From NCBI RefSeq assembly GCF_014652935.1, contig NZ_BMZT01000004.1, positions 124,001-188,000 on the forward strand: a DNA stretch of 64,000 nt, given 5' to 3'. The notes below the pieces were generated by a model. That model saw only the letters and a list, made by a program, of their open reading frames with translations, did no database searches and had not been told where the DNA came from. Numbering within the stretch: position 1 is the stretch's first letter; each line of letters begins with the position of its first letter. Positions 8,275-17,791 of this stretch are shown piece by piece. Origin of the DNA: Luteimonas padinae. Its GTDB lineage: Bacteria; Pseudomonadota; Gammaproteobacteria; Xanthomonadales; Xanthomonadaceae. The translations under genes were made by a program, and so were the position numbers.

Positions 8275-10461
8275 TCAGCGCGCCCAGCGGCCCGGGCCGG
8301 TCGACTCCGGCAGCACCACGCCCGACAGCTTGCGGTCGGCGTCGAGCAGGCGCACGGCGTCGGCGAGGATCGCGGCGGACTCGCGCAGCAGCGGATCCGG
8401 GCGCTTCTCGGCGGCGTCCTCGCGCGCGGTGTCGGTGGCGATGTCGCGCTCGTTGGCGGTCAGGCCGTCGTCGTCGGCAAGTTCGGCCAGCGGATCCAGG
8501 TCCAGGCCCAGGCGCTTGCGCTCTTCCTGGCGCTGCGTGCGCTTGGCGGCCTGGCGGTCGCGCTCGGCGCGCCGCTCGGCCTCGTTGAGCGAGATGTATT
8601 CCTTGTCGGCCTCGGCGCGGAACTCGGCCACGTCTTCCTTCCACCACTGGAACTCGCGGTCGGCGGCCACGCGCGCCGAGTGCAGTTCGCCCAGGCGCGG
8701 CAGCAGCGGGGCGAAGTTGCCGTAGCGGGTGTGCTGCACCGCCGAGATGCGGGTCCACGGCAGCGCGTTGTCGTAGGTACTCTCGCCGAACTCGCTGCCG
8801 TTGACCGTGGCCGGGAAGCGGATGTCGGGCACCACGCCCTTGTTCTGCGTGCTGCTGCCGCCGGGCAGGAAGAACTGCGCGATGGTCATCTTGACCTGGC
8901 CGTGGCGCGCGCCCTCGTTGGCCGGCCAGCGGTCGAGGTCGAACAGGTTCTGCACCGTGCCCTTGCCGAAGGTGGTCTCGCCGATCACCAGGCCGCGGCC
9001 ATAGTCCTGGATGGCACCGGCCACGATCTCGGACGCCGAGGCCGAGGCGCGATTCACCAGCACCGCCAGCGGGCCGTCCCAGGCGACGCCGGCCTTGCGG
9101 TCGGACTCGACGTTGACGCGGCCACCCGATTCGCGCACCTGCACCACCGGGCCGGTGTCGATGAACAGGCCGGTCAGCTCGACCGCCTCGTTGAGCGAAC
9201 CGCCGCCGTTGTTGCGCAGGTCGAGCACCACGCCGTCGAGGCCCTTGCCGCGGAACTCGCCGAGGATGCGCGCGACGTCACGGGTGGCCGAGGCGTAGTC
9301 GCCGTTGCGGCTGCGGCGGCCCTCGAAGTCCTGGTAGAACGCCGGCAGCTCGATCACGCCGATGCGCCGGGCATCGCCGGTGGGGCCGGCCGGGATGTCG
9401 ATCACCTTGGACTTGGCGGCCTGCTCCTCGAGCCGGACCTTGGCGCGCGTCAGCGTGATCCTCACCGGCTCGCTGTCGAGCAGCGCTTCGACCGGCACCA
9501 CGTCCAGCCGCACCTGGCTGCCCGCCTTGCCCTTGATCCTGTCGACCACATCGTCGATGCGCCAGCCGATCACGTCCTCCATCGGCCCGCTGGTGCCCTG
9601 GCCGACGCCGACGATGCGGTCGCCCGGCGTGAACTTGCCGCTGCCCGCGGCCGGCCCGCCCGGGATCAGCTCGCGGATCACCACCACGTCGTCCTGCTTC
9701 TGCAGCTGCGCGCCGATGCCTTCCAGCGACAGCGACATGCTCTGCGTGAACAGGTCCGCGGTGCGCGGGTTGAAGTAGTCGGTGTGCGGATCGATCGAGG
9801 CCGTGTAGGCGTTGAGGAATGTCTGGAACGCGTCTTCCTGGTTGAGCTGGGCGACGCTGGTGGCCATGTTGGCGTAGCGCTTGTCGAGCGTGGCGCGGAT
9901 CTCGGCGGGCTCCTTGCCGGCCAGCTTCAGGCGCAGCCAGTCGTTGCGCACCGACTTCTGCCACAGCGCGTCGAGTTCGGCCTGGTCCTTGGCCCACTCC
10001 GCGTCCTCGCGGTCGTAGTACCAGCGCTCGTCGCCTTCGAAGTCGAAGATGTCCTTGCCCAGCAGGTCGCGCGCGTACTGCACGCGCTCGGCCACGCGCT
10101 GCTTGTAGATCGCGTACATCTCCATCGCCACCGCTGTGTCGCCCTGGCGCACGGCCTCGCCCAGCGTCGCCTCGTGGCGCCGGAAGCGCGCGACGTCGGC
10201 GGCGTCGAGGAACAGCTTGTTGCCGTCCAGCGCCTCGAGGTAGCGGCGGAAGATGTCCTGCGACAGCGAGGCGTCCAGGCCGCGCGGCCGGTAGGCGTAG
10301 CGGCTGTCCGAAAGCAGGCCGTAGACCAGCTTCGAAGTGGTGGCGTGGTCGGTCGAGGGACCGGCCGGGATCGCATCGCCGCCCGACCTCGCCATCAGCG
10401 CCAAGGGCATGGCCAGCGCCAGGGCGACGACGGAGGTGGACAGGACTTGGCGTGCTTTCAT
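8275..10461 (-). CDS. prc: carboxy-terminal processing (tail-specific) protease, S41A family
   Basis: 728 aa. Signal peptide MKARQVLSTSVVALALAMPL, N-terminal helical TSP_NTD region (about 40-230), PDZ domain (about 245-335), S41 protease core with LRNNGGGSL near 416, nucleophile S475 within the motif ASASASEIV, and the general-base lysine K500 in TFGKGTVQ (spacing of 25, as in E. coli Prc). A charged C-terminal DUF3340-type extension (many E/R/K, about 610-700) is also as in Prc. Periplasmic protease that trims or degrades proteins with nonpolar C-termini, including PBP3 and peptidoglycan hydrolases in E. coli. The ATG at 10461 was chosen because it begins directly before the signal peptide; 24 extra upstream codons lack one. 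Confidence 0.95.
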   Translation of the reverse strand: MKARQVLSTSVVALALAMPLALMARSGGDAIPAGPSTDHATTSKLVYGLLSDSRYAYRPRGLDASLSQDIFRRYLEALDGNKLFLDAADVARFRRHEATLGEAVRQGDTAVAMEMYAIYKQRVAERVQYARDLLGKDIFDFEGDERWYYDREDAEWAKDQAELDALWQKSVRNDWLRLKLAGKEPAEIRATLDKRYANMATSVAQLNQEDAFQTFLNAYTASIDPHTDYFNPRTADLFTQSMSLSLEGIGAQLQKQDDVVVIRELIPGGPAAGSGKFTPGDRIVGVGQGTSGPMEDVIGWRIDDVVDRIKGKAGSQVRLDVVPVEALLDSEPVRITLTRAKVRLEEQAAKSKVIDIPAGPTGDARRIGVIELPAFYQDFEGRRSRNGDYASATRDVARILGEFRGKGLDGVVLDLRNNGGGSLNEAVELTGLFIDTGPVVQVRESGGRVNVESDRKAGVAWDGPLAVLVNRASASASEIVAGAIQDYGRGLVIGETTFGKGTVQNLFDLDRWPANEGARHGQVKMTIAQFFLPGGSSTQNKGVVPDIRFPATVNGSEFGESTYDNALPWTRISAVQHTRYGNFAPLLPRLGELHSARVAADREFQWWKEDVAEFRAEADKEYISLNEAERRAERDRQAAKRTQRQEERKRLGLDLDPLAELADDDGLTANERDIATDTAREDAAEKRPDPLLRESAAILADAVRLLDADRKLSGVVLPESTGPGRWAR

Positions 10462-10626
10462 GGACAGTGCTCGGTGCTCACGTGGGTGGCGTCGCGTCAT
10501 GCACCAACATCGGCCGCCGGTGACAGGCTGCACAGTGCTGGAAGTCGCATGGAACGCCCTGGAGCCACTCTAACCGCGGCCCAGTGGCGGGGTGTGAACA
10601 ATTCGCCAGACAGCAGGAAGCCGCGT

Positions 10627-11637
10627 TCAGGCGGCGACGCCGGCGCCCGCGGCCTGCCGGTCGGCGTGGTACGACGAACGCACCAGCGGCCCGGAGGCGA
10701 CGTGGGTGAAGCCCAGCGCCATGCCGTAGTCCTCGAAGTGCTTGAACTCCTCCGGGGTCCAGTAGCGCAGCACCGGATGGTGGTGTGCGCTGGGCTGCAG
10801 GTACTGGCCGATGGTGACCATGTCGACGTCGTGCGCGCGCAGGTCGCGCAGGGTGGCCTCGACCTGCGCCTGCGTCTCGCCAAGGCCGAGCATGATCCCG
10901 GACTTGGTGGCGACGCCGGGATGCTGGGCCTTGAAGCGCTGGAGCAGGGTCAGCGACCACTGGTAGTCGGCGCCCGGGCGCACGTTGCGGTACAGATCCG
11001 GGACGGTTTCGACGTTGTGGTTGAAGACGTCCGGCGGATTGGCGGCCAGGATCTCCAGCGCGCGGTCCATGCGGCCCTTGCCGCGGAAGTCCGGGGTGAG
11101 GATCTCGACCTTCGTGCCCGGCGTGGCCTCGCGGATGGCGGTGATGCAATCGACGAAGTGCTGGGCGCCGCCGTCGCGCAGGTCGTCGCGGTCGACCGAG
11201 GTCACCACCACGTACTTCAGGCCCATGTCGGCGACGGTTTCGGCCAGGCGCCGCGGCTCGTCGGCGTCCGGCGGCTTCGGGCGGCCGTGGGCGACGTCGC
11301 AGAAGCTGCAGCGGCGGGTGCAGACATCGCCCAGGATCATGAAGGTGGCGGTGCCGTGGCCGAAGCACTCGTGGATGTTCGGGCAGCTGGCGTCCTCGCA
11401 CACCGTGACCAGGCGGTTCTCGCGCAGCTTCGACTTCAGCGCCGCGACCGCGCCGTTGGACGGGATCCGCACCCGGATCCACGACGGCTTGCGCAGCACC
11501 GGCGCATCCACGAACTCCACCGGCGACCGCCCGATCTTGTCGCCGGCCACCTGCTTCACCCCGGGCACCAGCGACGGCGGCGCGTCGCTGACCACGTTGA
11601 GCGGGATGGATCTGGGATTTGCGGAAATATCGGACAT
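10627..11637 (-). CDS. lipA: lipoyl synthase (radical SAM)
   Basis: 336 aa. Auxiliary cluster cysteines C80, C85 and C91 ([12 protein letters not shown]), radical-SAM cysteines C106, C110 and C113 (CTRRCSFC), and the usual C-terminal serine-containing RSSYHAD segment. Inserts two sulfurs into protein-bound octanoyl chains on pyruvate and 2-oxoglutarate dehydrogenase and the glycine cleavage H protein. Starts at [10 protein letters not shown]; upstream in-frame codons run through a repeat arm and are unlikely to be translated. lipB lies upstream on the same strand, so the pathway genes are together but are separated by a long inverted repeat. Confidence 0.97.
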   Translation of the reverse strand: MSDISANPRSIPLNVVSDAPPSLVPGVKQVAGDKIGRSPVEFVDAPVLRKPSWIRVRIPSNGAVAALKSKLRENRLVTVCEDASCPNIHECFGHGTATFMILGDVCTRRCSFCDVAHGRPKPPDADEPRRLAETVADMGLKYVVVTSVDRDDLRDGGAQHFVDCITAIREATPGTKVEILTPDFRGKGRMDRALEILAANPPDVFNHNVETVPDLYRNVRPGADYQWSLTLLQRFKAQHPGVATKSGIMLGLGETQAQVEATLRDLRAHDVDMVTIGQYLQPSAHHHPVLRYWTPEEFKHFEDYGMALGFTHVASGPLVRSSYHADRQAAGAGVAA

Positions 11638-11642
11638 TTCTT

Positions 11643-11786
11643 TTTTGCCACGGATGAACGCGGATAACGCGGATTTACACGGATAGAGCAAAAGCCAAGG
11701 CAGATGCGTCAGAAAGCGGATTGTCTTCCAACTGTTTTCGCTTTATCCGCGTAAATCCGCGTTATCCGCGTTCATCCGTGGCAAAA
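11643..11786. repeat. long inverted repeat between lipA and lipB
   Basis: Arms 11643-11685 and 11743-11786 are inverted complements over about 43 bp with one difference (ACACGG against GCGCGG context). Internally each arm is made of near-repeats of CGGATAACG/CGGATTTAC/CGGATGAACG. The loop is about 57 bp. The right arm is translated as the last 13-14 codons of lipB. On the minus strand the structure lies after the lipB stop and just before the lipA start, so it could act as terminator, attenuator or mRNA-stability element, or it may be a mobile repeat. Confidence 0.85.
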
Positions 11787-12420
11787 GCTCCTGCTCTTCA
11801 GCAGCCTCGACAGGCGCGAGCCCGAGCTGTGCGGCAAGCGCCGCGACCAGGGGGGGCTGGGCGGCTTCGAGGCTGGCGGGACCGCCGCATTCTACCACCG
11901 AGGTCACGTCCAGCCCGGCGTAGCCGCAGGGGTTGATGCGACGGAAGGGCTCGAGGTCCATGGCGATGTTGAACGCCAGGCCGTGGAAGCTGCGGCCGTG
12001 GCGGACGCGGATGCCGAGCGCGGCGATCTTGGCGCCGCTGTCGACGTAGACGCCCGGCGCGCCCTCGCGGCGCTGCGCGTGGATGTCCCAGCCGGCCAGC
12101 GTGTCGATGATCGCCTGCTCGATGCGGCAGACGTATTCGCGCACGCCGATCCCCAGCCGCTTCAGGTCCAGCAGCGGATAGGCCACCAGCTGGCCGGGGC
12201 CGTGGTAGGTCACCTGCCCGCCGCGGTCGACCTTCAGCACCGGGATGTCGCCGGGTATCAGCACGTGTTCGGGCTTGCCGGCCTGGCCGAGGGTGAACAC
12301 CGGGTCGTGCTCGACCAGCCACAGTTCGTCGGGGGTCTCCGGGGTGCGCGCGTCGGTGAAGTCCTGCATCGCCCGCCACACCGGCCCGTAGGCCATCCGG
12401 CCGAGGTCGCGCACCCGCAC
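11743..12420 (-). CDS. lipB: lipoyl(octanoyl) transferase
   Basis: About 225 aa. Contains [29 protein letters not shown] with the catalytic lysine, and [13 protein letters not shown] with the acyl-carrier cysteine, the hallmarks of LipB, which moves octanoate from ACP to lipoyl domains. I place the start at the GTG at 12420, because the conserved family N-terminus (VRDLGR..Y..VW) would be cut off by starting at the ATG at 12396; a GTG at 12414 is equally possible. The last residues ([13 protein letters not shown]) are encoded by the repeat arm 11743-11786 and are not a LipB feature. The ybeD stop is about 20 bp upstream. Confidence 0.93.
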   Translation of the reverse strand: MRVRDLGRMAYGPVWRAMQDFTDARTPETPDELWLVEHDPVFTLGQAGKPEHVLIPGDIPVLKVDRGGQVTYHGPGQLVAYPLLDLKRLGIGVREYVCRIEQAIIDTLAGWDIHAQRREGAPGVYVDSGAKIAALGIRVRHGRSFHGLAFNIAMDLEPFRRINPCGYAGLDVTSVVECGGPASLEAAQPPLVAALAAQLGLAPVEAAEEQELLPRMNADNADLRG

Positions 12421-12440
12421 CGGCCGTGCGTCCGCGGCGG

Positions 12441-12719
12441 CTACAGCGTCCACTTCACCTCGGGATGCTCGCGCAGCGCGGCGTGCGCGCTCTCGTACTC
12501 CTCGCGCGAATTGGCGCGGAAAGTCAGCTTCACCGACACGAAGCGGCCGCCGCTGGAGGGGCGGCTGGTCAGGCTCTCGTGGACCACGGTAAGCCCCGCC
12601 GCGCGCAGCAGGTTGGGCACCTCGACCTCGAGCCCGGCCGACGCCGGCCCCATCGCGGTGATCTCGAAGTCGCCGGGAAACTGGAAGCCGTGTTCCGGGT
12701 TGTCGGATTTGATCTCCAT
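12441..12719 (-). CDS. ybeD: YbeD/DUF493 family protein
   Basis: 92 aa, the normal length. Starts [20 protein letters not shown], characteristic of the DUF493 fold (ferredoxin-like, ACT-like regulatory domain). In many proteobacteria ybeD sits between dacA and lipB, and here it is directly upstream of lipB on the same strand. Proposed role is allosteric regulation of lipoate metabolism, which is an inference from neighbourhood in the family and not proven. Confidence 0.92.
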   Translation of the reverse strand: MEIKSDNPEHGFQFPGDFEITAMGPASAGLEVEVPNLLRAAGLTVVHESLTSRPSSGGRFVSVKLTFRANSREEYESAHAALREHPEVKWTL

Positions 12720-12884
12720 GGGCCCGATTATGGGCCCGCGGGCGCGCGATCCCAATGCCATGGCTGAAACACCGCGACCCGCGCCCGGCCCCGGAACCGC
12801 TGTCCGACGGGCGGCCGCGCGGCCGCTGGCGGGCAAGCGCTGCGTTTGGCGATGTGGAATCGACCCATATCCACGGAGCACGAC

Positions 12885-13802
12885 ATGCCACGCAAGCCCC
12901 TCGCCGCCGCCCTCGCCGCCTGCCTGCTGGCCGCGCCCGCCGCGGCTGCCGCCCAGCAGGCCAACGACGTCCCGGTGTGCTCGCGCAACCTCGGCAGCAT
13001 CGCCGTGATCGAGCCGACCGGCCAGAACTGGTGGACCGGCCAGCGCCTGCCGTCGCCCGCCGCGCTGATCAAGGTCTACGTCAACCGCTCGCGCTGCTTC
13101 ACCCTGGTGGATCGCGGCACCGGCATGCAGGCGATGCAGGCCGAGCGCGCGCTCGCCGCCTCGGGCGAGCTCCGGGGCGGTTCCAACATCGGCAAGGGCC
13201 AGGTGCGCGCCGCGGACTACGTGCTGGTGCCCGACGTGGTGTCGCAGAACCGCGATGCCGGCGGCACCAACATCGGCGGCATCGTCGGCGGCCTGCTCGG
13301 CAACCGCCGCGCCGCGGCGGTGGTCGGCGGCATCAACCTGAAGCGCAGCAGCGCCGACGTCGTGCTGACCGTGACCGACGCGCGCTCGTCCGAACAGGTG
13401 GCGATGGCCGAGGGCCAGGCCAGCAAGACCGACGTCGGCTGGCGCGGCGGCGGCGGCGGGATCGGCGGCGCGCTGCTCGCCGGCGGCGCCTCGGGCTATG
13501 CCAATACCGAAATCGGCCAGGTGGTGGCCCAGGCCTATATCCAGGCCTATGCCGACCTGGTCGCCCAGCTCGGCGGGCTGCCCGGCGATGCCTCGGCGGC
13601 GAACGTGGCCCAGGCGGTGACGATGACCCGGCCGGGCCGGCTGCTGGCCTCGGCCGACGGCAGCGGTGCCGCGGTGCGCGACCTCGAGTCCGGGATGCTG
13701 CTCTATCCCACCGGCGCCAGGGCCGGCACGATGTGGGAAGTCGAAGACGAGGTCGGCAACCGCGGCTGGGTCAACTCGACCCAGCTGTCGAACGCGCGCT
13801 GA
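12885..13802 (+). CDS. secreted CsgG/HfaB-like protein of unknown role
   Basis: 305 aa. Cleavable signal peptide ([24 protein letters not shown]). Then a region with CsgG-like beta-alpha elements: [34 protein letters not shown], a glycine-rich stretch ([12 protein letters not shown]), [14 protein letters not shown], and [12 protein letters not shown]. Two cysteines remain after cleavage and there is no lipobox, unlike CsgG. The C-terminal 60 residues ([32 protein letters not shown]) resemble a small SH3-like beta domain. The start is supported by GGAG at 12875-12878. Divergent from ybeD and convergent with the carboxypeptidase gene. Curli export is not indicated, because no csg genes are near. 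Function unknown. Confidence 0.75.
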   Translation: MPRKPLAAALAACLLAAPAAAAAQQANDVPVCSRNLGSIAVIEPTGQNWWTGQRLPSPAALIKVYVNRSRCFTLVDRGTGMQAMQAERALAASGELRGGSNIGKGQVRAADYVLVPDVVSQNRDAGGTNIGGIVGGLLGNRRAAAVVGGINLKRSSADVVLTVTDARSSEQVAMAEGQASKTDVGWRGGGGGIGGALLAGGASGYANTEIGQVVAQAYIQAYADLVAQLGGLPGDASAANVAQAVTMTRPGRLLASADGSGAAVRDLESGMLLYPTGARAGTMWEVEDEVGNRGWVNSTQLSNAR

Positions 13803-13815
13803 GGCGGGGCCTCAG
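13799..13815. terminator. compact inverted repeat shared by two convergent genes
   Basis: CTGAGGC-GGG-GCCTCAG, a perfect 7 bp stem, contains the TGA stop of the CsgG-like gene (13800-13802) and the TGA stop of the carboxypeptidase gene (13812-13814, minus strand). The convergent stops are only 9 bp apart. It may serve as a bidirectional end; no T-run follows on either strand. Confidence 0.45.
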
Positions 13816-15032
13816 AGCGACTGCCACCACATCAGCAGCTCGTGCCACAGGCGCTTGAAGAACCCGGCCTCCGGCACGTCGGCGAGCGCCACCAGCGGCG
13901 CCTCGGCCACCAGCTTGCCGTCGAGCATCACCCGCACCTTGCCCACGGCCTGGCCCTTGGCGAGCGGGGCCACCAGGGTGCGCGGCACGTCCATGCTCGG
14001 CTGCAGCCTGGCGTACTGGCCGCGCTGCATGCTCACCAGCAGCGGCTGGGCCACGCCCAGGCCGATCTCGTTGGCCTCGCCCTTCCAGACCTTCTGGGTG
14101 GCCATCGGCTCGCCGGGCGTGTACAGCTCGTGGGTCTCGAAGAAGCGGAAGCCCCAGTTGAGCAGCGCCTGCGAATCGGTCGCGCGCTGGCTTTCGCTGG
14201 TCGAGCCCATCACCACCGAAATCAGGCGCTGGTCGCCGCGCTTGGCCGAGGCCATCAGGCAGTAACCGGCGCCCGAGTGGTGACCGGTCTTGATGCCGTC
14301 CACGCTCTTGTCGCGCCACAGCAGCACGTTGCGGTTGCGCTGGGTGATCGGGCCGACGGTGAATTCCTTGATCGCGTTGTAGGCGTAGTGCTCGGGGAAG
14401 TCGCGCGCCAGCGCGCGGCCGAGGGTCGCCAGGTCGCGCGCGGTCGAGTAATGCTCCGGACCCGACAGCCCCGTGGCGTTCTCGAAGTGGGTGTCCTTCA
14501 TGCCCAGGCGCGCGGCATGCGCGTTCATCAGCGAGGCGAAGGCCTCCTCGGAGCCGGCGATGTGCTCGGCCAGGGCGATGGCGGCGTCGTTGCCCGACTG
14601 CACGGTCATGCCCTTTTCCATCTCCAGCAGCTTCGCGGTCTTGTTGACCTCGAAGCCGCTGTAGCTGCCGTCGGTGCCCGCGCCGCCGGTGCGCCAGGCG
14701 TTGACGGTCATCATCACGTCGTCGTCGTTGCTGATCTTGCCGGCGGCCATCTCGGCGGCGATCACGTAGCTGGTCATCACCTTGGTGATGCTGGCCGGTT
14801 CCACGCGCTCATCGACGTTCTCGCCGGCCAGCACCTGGCCGGTGGCGTAGTCCATCAGCAGCCATGCGGTGCCGGTCACGGCGGGCGCGTCGGGCACCGG
14901 CAGCTGGTCGCTCAGCGCGGCCGCGGGGGCGGCCGGGGTCGGCGCGGGCGCGGGATCCTGGGCAAAGGCGAGGCCGAGCGTGGCGGCGGAAACGGCGGCA
15001 AGCAGCGCGACGCGGGCGGCGTGGGCTTTCAT
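13812..15032 (-). CDS. dacC: D-alanyl-D-alanine carboxypeptidase (PBP5/6 type)
   Basis: 406 aa. Signal peptide to about residue 24 (AQDPAP), a Pro/Ala linker, then the S11 penicillin-binding core: S81-x-x-K84 (SITK), S147-G-N, K249-T-G, followed by the PBP5 C-terminal beta domain. It ends with a tryptophan-rich amphipathic helix (FFKRLWHELLMWWQSL) that would anchor it to the outer face of the inner membrane. It removes the terminal D-Ala of pentapeptides. It lies downstream of rlpA in the same direction, with a gap of about 76 bp. The symbol is by family; dacA would be equally apt. Confidence 0.93.
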   Translation of the reverse strand: MKAHAARVALLAAVSAATLGLAFAQDPAPAPTPAAPAAALSDQLPVPDAPAVTGTAWLLMDYATGQVLAGENVDERVEPASITKVMTSYVIAAEMAAGKISNDDDVMMTVNAWRTGGAGTDGSYSGFEVNKTAKLLEMEKGMTVQSGNDAAIALAEHIAGSEEAFASLMNAHAARLGMKDTHFENATGLSGPEHYSTARDLATLGRALARDFPEHYAYNAIKEFTVGPITQRNRNVLLWRDKSVDGIKTGHHSGAGYCLMASAKRGDQRLISVVMGSTSESQRATDSQALLNWGFRFFETHELYTPGEPMATQKVWKGEANEIGLGVAQPLLVSMQRGQYARLQPSMDVPRTLVAPLAKGQAVGKVRVMLDGKLVAEAPLVALADVPEAGFFKRLWHELLMWWQSL

Positions 15033-15108
15033 CAGGCGGGAAACTCCGGGAATTTCGGGCCACCCGTGTCCGGGCGGCGTGGACAGTCGTTGATTCTAAC
15101 CGCGCACG

Positions 15109-16569
15109 TCACTCACGCACGGGCTGCGGCGCGCCGAAACCGAGGCCGGCGACACGGGCGCTGAGGTCGGCGACCGTGGTCGGCGCGACCGGCCCCACGC
15201 GCAGGCGCCAGACCGGCTTGCCCGCCGAGGTGCCGTCCTGCAGCCGGGCCTCGCCGATGCCGGCGCCGCGGAGCATCGCCAGCGCGCGCTCGGCGTTGTC
15301 GCGCGAGCCGAAGGCGGCGACCTGGAGCAGGATGCCGGCGGCCGCGCGCGGGGCGGGGGCCGAAGCGGCGGTGGCGGATGCAGGCACGGAGGCCACGGCC
15401 GCCGGCTGCGTGCTGGATGCCGCGGGCACCTTTGCGGCGCCGGCCGTGGAGGCGGCCGCCGCGGCCGCGCCGCCGGACGCCCGCGCCGGATCGCGCGGAT
15501 CGGGCGTGCCGGCGCGGCCGGTGGCCACGCGCGCGCGGCGGGCCTTCATCCAGGCGTCGAACTCGTCGGCGGTCATCGCGCGGCCGTCCTGGTGCATGTC
15601 GAAGCGCCAGTCGCCCGCGGACGAGGACGAGGACGGCGACGCCGGCGCGGCGTCCGTGCCCGCGTTCGCGGCCCCACCCTGTTCAGGCGCCGAAACCTCC
15701 GCGTGCAGCGAGGCCGGCTGCGAGACCGCCGCGATCAGCGCCGCCGGGGCCACGGGCTCCTGCACCGTCGCGACCAGCCCATCCATGCCGCTCTGCGCTG
15801 CCGGCTGCGGCCGGCCCGTTGCCACGCGCACGCCGGGCGGCAGCCCGGTCGCGGGATCGACCGCCGCCGTGCGGGCGTCGGCCGGGCGCTCGCGGGCGTT
15901 CTCGCCCGGCCCCAGCGCGCGCACTTCCACGCGTGCGGTGCCGCGCGGATGCACGCCGATCTTCACCGCGGCGGCGTAGCTGAGATCGACCACGCGGCCG
16001 TCGTGGAAGGGGCCGCGGTCGTTGACGCGCACCACCACCGACTGCCCGGTGTCGAGGTTGGTCACCCGCGCGAAGCTCGGCAGCGGCAGCGACTTGTGCG
16101 CCGCGGTGAAGGCGTACATGTCGTACACCTCCTGGTTGGACGTGCGCCGGCCGTGGAACTTCTGGCCGTAGTACGAGGCCGTGCCGGTCTCGACGAAGCC
16201 GCGGGTCTCGTCGAGCACCCGATAGCGCTTGCCCAGCACCGTGTAGGTGGGGCCGTTGCCGTAGCGCGACCGCGGCAGGTCGACGACCTCGGGCTCGGGG
16301 ATCGCGTCCACGTCCGGGACGTAGTCGGGGGTGGTGTCGGCGACACCGGGCTTGTACAGGCCGCCGGCCACGTAGTCGCCGCGGGTGGAGGGGTCCTCCT
16401 GCGCCGGCGCATAGGGCGACACCTTCGGGCCGTCGCCGCGCGGGGCGCCGCCGGCGGCGGGATCGGCAGCAGGGGCGTCGCCGCGCTTCGGTGATCCCGC
16501 GCAGCCGGCCAGCAGCACGGCCACCGCTGCGACTGCCCAGCACGCGGACTTCGCGCGCCGGAGGCGCAT
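15109..16569 (-). CDS. rlpA: RlpA family septal-ring lytic transglycosylase / rare lipoprotein A
   Basis: 486 aa. Lipoprotein signal with lipobox LLAGC (C23), a low-complexity Pro/Asp region, then the double-psi beta-barrel at about 125-205 (GTASYYGQKFHGRRTSNQ, with conserved RVNDRGPFHDGRVVDLS). A long Ala/Pro/Ser-rich linker and a C-terminal SPOR domain (about the last 75 residues) follow, the latter for binding denuded septal glycan. Its start overlaps the mltB stop by one base (TGATG), so the two are translationally linked. The linker is unusually long compared with E. coli RlpA (about 360 aa). Confidence 0.92.
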   Translation of the reverse strand: MRLRRAKSACWAVAAVAVLLAGCAGSPKRGDAPAADPAAGGAPRGDGPKVSPYAPAQEDPSTRGDYVAGGLYKPGVADTTPDYVPDVDAIPEPEVVDLPRSRYGNGPTYTVLGKRYRVLDETRGFVETGTASYYGQKFHGRRTSNQEVYDMYAFTAAHKSLPLPSFARVTNLDTGQSVVVRVNDRGPFHDGRVVDLSYAAAVKIGVHPRGTARVEVRALGPGENARERPADARTAAVDPATGLPPGVRVATGRPQPAAQSGMDGLVATVQEPVAPAALIAAVSQPASLHAEVSAPEQGGAANAGTDAAPASPSSSSSAGDWRFDMHQDGRAMTADEFDAWMKARRARVATGRAGTPDPRDPARASGGAAAAAASTAGAAKVPAASSTQPAAVASVPASATAASAPAPRAAAGILLQVAAFGSRDNAERALAMLRGAGIGEARLQDGTSAGKPVWRLRVGPVAPTTVADLSARVAGLGFGAPQPVRE

Positions 16570-17726
16570 CACGGCCCGCGCCCCGCGATCGCCTGCGCCA
16601 GCTGGTGCACCGCCAGCGAGTACATCGGCGAGCGGTTGTAGCGGCTGATGACGTAGAAGTTGCGGTAGCCGAGCCAGTACTCGCGACCCGCGTCGCCGTC
16701 CAGCGCGATCACGGTGGCGCCCTCGCCCACCGGTTCGCCGGCGCGCGGGGTGAAGCCCAGTTCGGCCAGGCGCGGCAGCGGGTGGTCGGGCTCGAGCGAC
16801 TTCGGGTCGCCGCTGGGCACGAACTCGGCGGCACCTTCGGCCTTGTCGGCGCGCGCGACCACGGGGCCGCCGCGCTCCCAGCCGTGCACCACGAAATAGT
16901 TCGCGATCGAGGCGAACACGTCGGGCTTGTGGGTCAGCAGGTCGCGCCGGCCGTCGCCGTCGCCGTCCTTCGCCCACAGGCGGTAGCTGGACGGCATGAA
17001 CTGGCCCATGCCCATGGCGCCGGCATAGCTGCCCTTGAGCGCGGGGATGTCGAGCTGCGGCTCTTCCTTCGCCAGCGCGAACAGCTGCGCCAGCTCGCCG
17101 GCGAAGAAGGGCGCGCGCTTCGGGAAGCCGAAGGCCAGCGTGTACAGCGCATCGAGCACGCGGTGGTTGCCGGTGATGCGGCCGTAGCTGGTCTCGACGC
17201 CGATGATGGCGACGATGTATTCGGCCGGCACGCCGGTCTCGGCGGCGACGCGGTCGAGCGCCGCGCGGTTCTCGGCATAGAAGGCCTTGCCGCCGCTGAT
17301 GCGCGCGTCGTTGATGAAGATCGGGCGGTAGTCGCGCCAGGGGCGCACCGCCTCGGCCGGGCGGGACATCGCGTCGATGATCGACTGCTTGTGCTCGGCG
17401 CCGGCCAGCACGGCCCGCACCTTCGCGGGATCGACGCCGTAGGTGGCGGCGGTGTAGTCGACGAAGTTCGCGATGCGCTGCGCGCGGTCGATCGCCGGAT
17501 CGGTCACCGCGGGCGGCGCCACCGGCCGTTCCGGCGGTTGCGGCACCGGCGGCAGCAGGCCGGGCGCGGACGCCGCGGCATCGGCTGCGACCGCCACCGG
17601 GGCGGTTTCGCTGGCGATGGCCGGGGCATGGAGGGCGGAGGGCGCGCAGGCCGCCAGCAGCAGCGGCGCAGCCAGGACCGGCAGCAGGCGCGGTCGAGAG
17701 GGGGTCGGTCGCGGGTGTCGGTTCAT
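16569..17726 (-). CDS. mltB: membrane-bound lytic murein transglycosylase B
   Basis: 385 aa. Lipobox LLAAC with C27, a 50-residue Ala/Pro linker, then the GH103/SLT2 fold with catalytic glutamate E178 in IIGVETSYGR, and conserved GSYAGAMGMGQFMPSSYR and DGDGDGRRDLL. Cleaves the MurNAc-GlcNAc bond with anhydromuramic acid formation. It sits between rodA and rlpA in the elongation cluster, the common order in gammaproteobacteria. The ATG at 17726 precedes the lipoprotein signal. Confidence 0.95.
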   Translation of the reverse strand: MNRHPRPTPSRPRLLPVLAAPLLLAACAPSALHAPAIASETAPVAVAADAAASAPGLLPPVPQPPERPVAPPAVTDPAIDRAQRIANFVDYTAATYGVDPAKVRAVLAGAEHKQSIIDAMSRPAEAVRPWRDYRPIFINDARISGGKAFYAENRAALDRVAAETGVPAEYIVAIIGVETSYGRITGNHRVLDALYTLAFGFPKRAPFFAGELAQLFALAKEEPQLDIPALKGSYAGAMGMGQFMPSSYRLWAKDGDGDGRRDLLTHKPDVFASIANYFVVHGWERGGPVVARADKAEGAAEFVPSGDPKSLEPDHPLPRLAELGFTPRAGEPVGEGATVIALDGDAGREYWLGYRNFYVISRYNRSPMYSLAVHQLAQAIAGRGP

Positions 17727-17791
17727 CGGCGGCGAGGTTAGCACGCAGCTGCGACGCGTCCGGGCGCCGCGTTCACGCCCGGTTGTGGCTG

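Noticed and set aside
7972-11667. 1231-residue plus-strand open frame
   Set aside because: Antisense to prc and lipA; His/Gln/Arg/Ala-rich composition without any domain.
11640-11790. CRISPR-like short repeats between lipA and lipB
   Set aside because: Only two inverted arms with internal near-repeats, no regular spacers and no cas genes.
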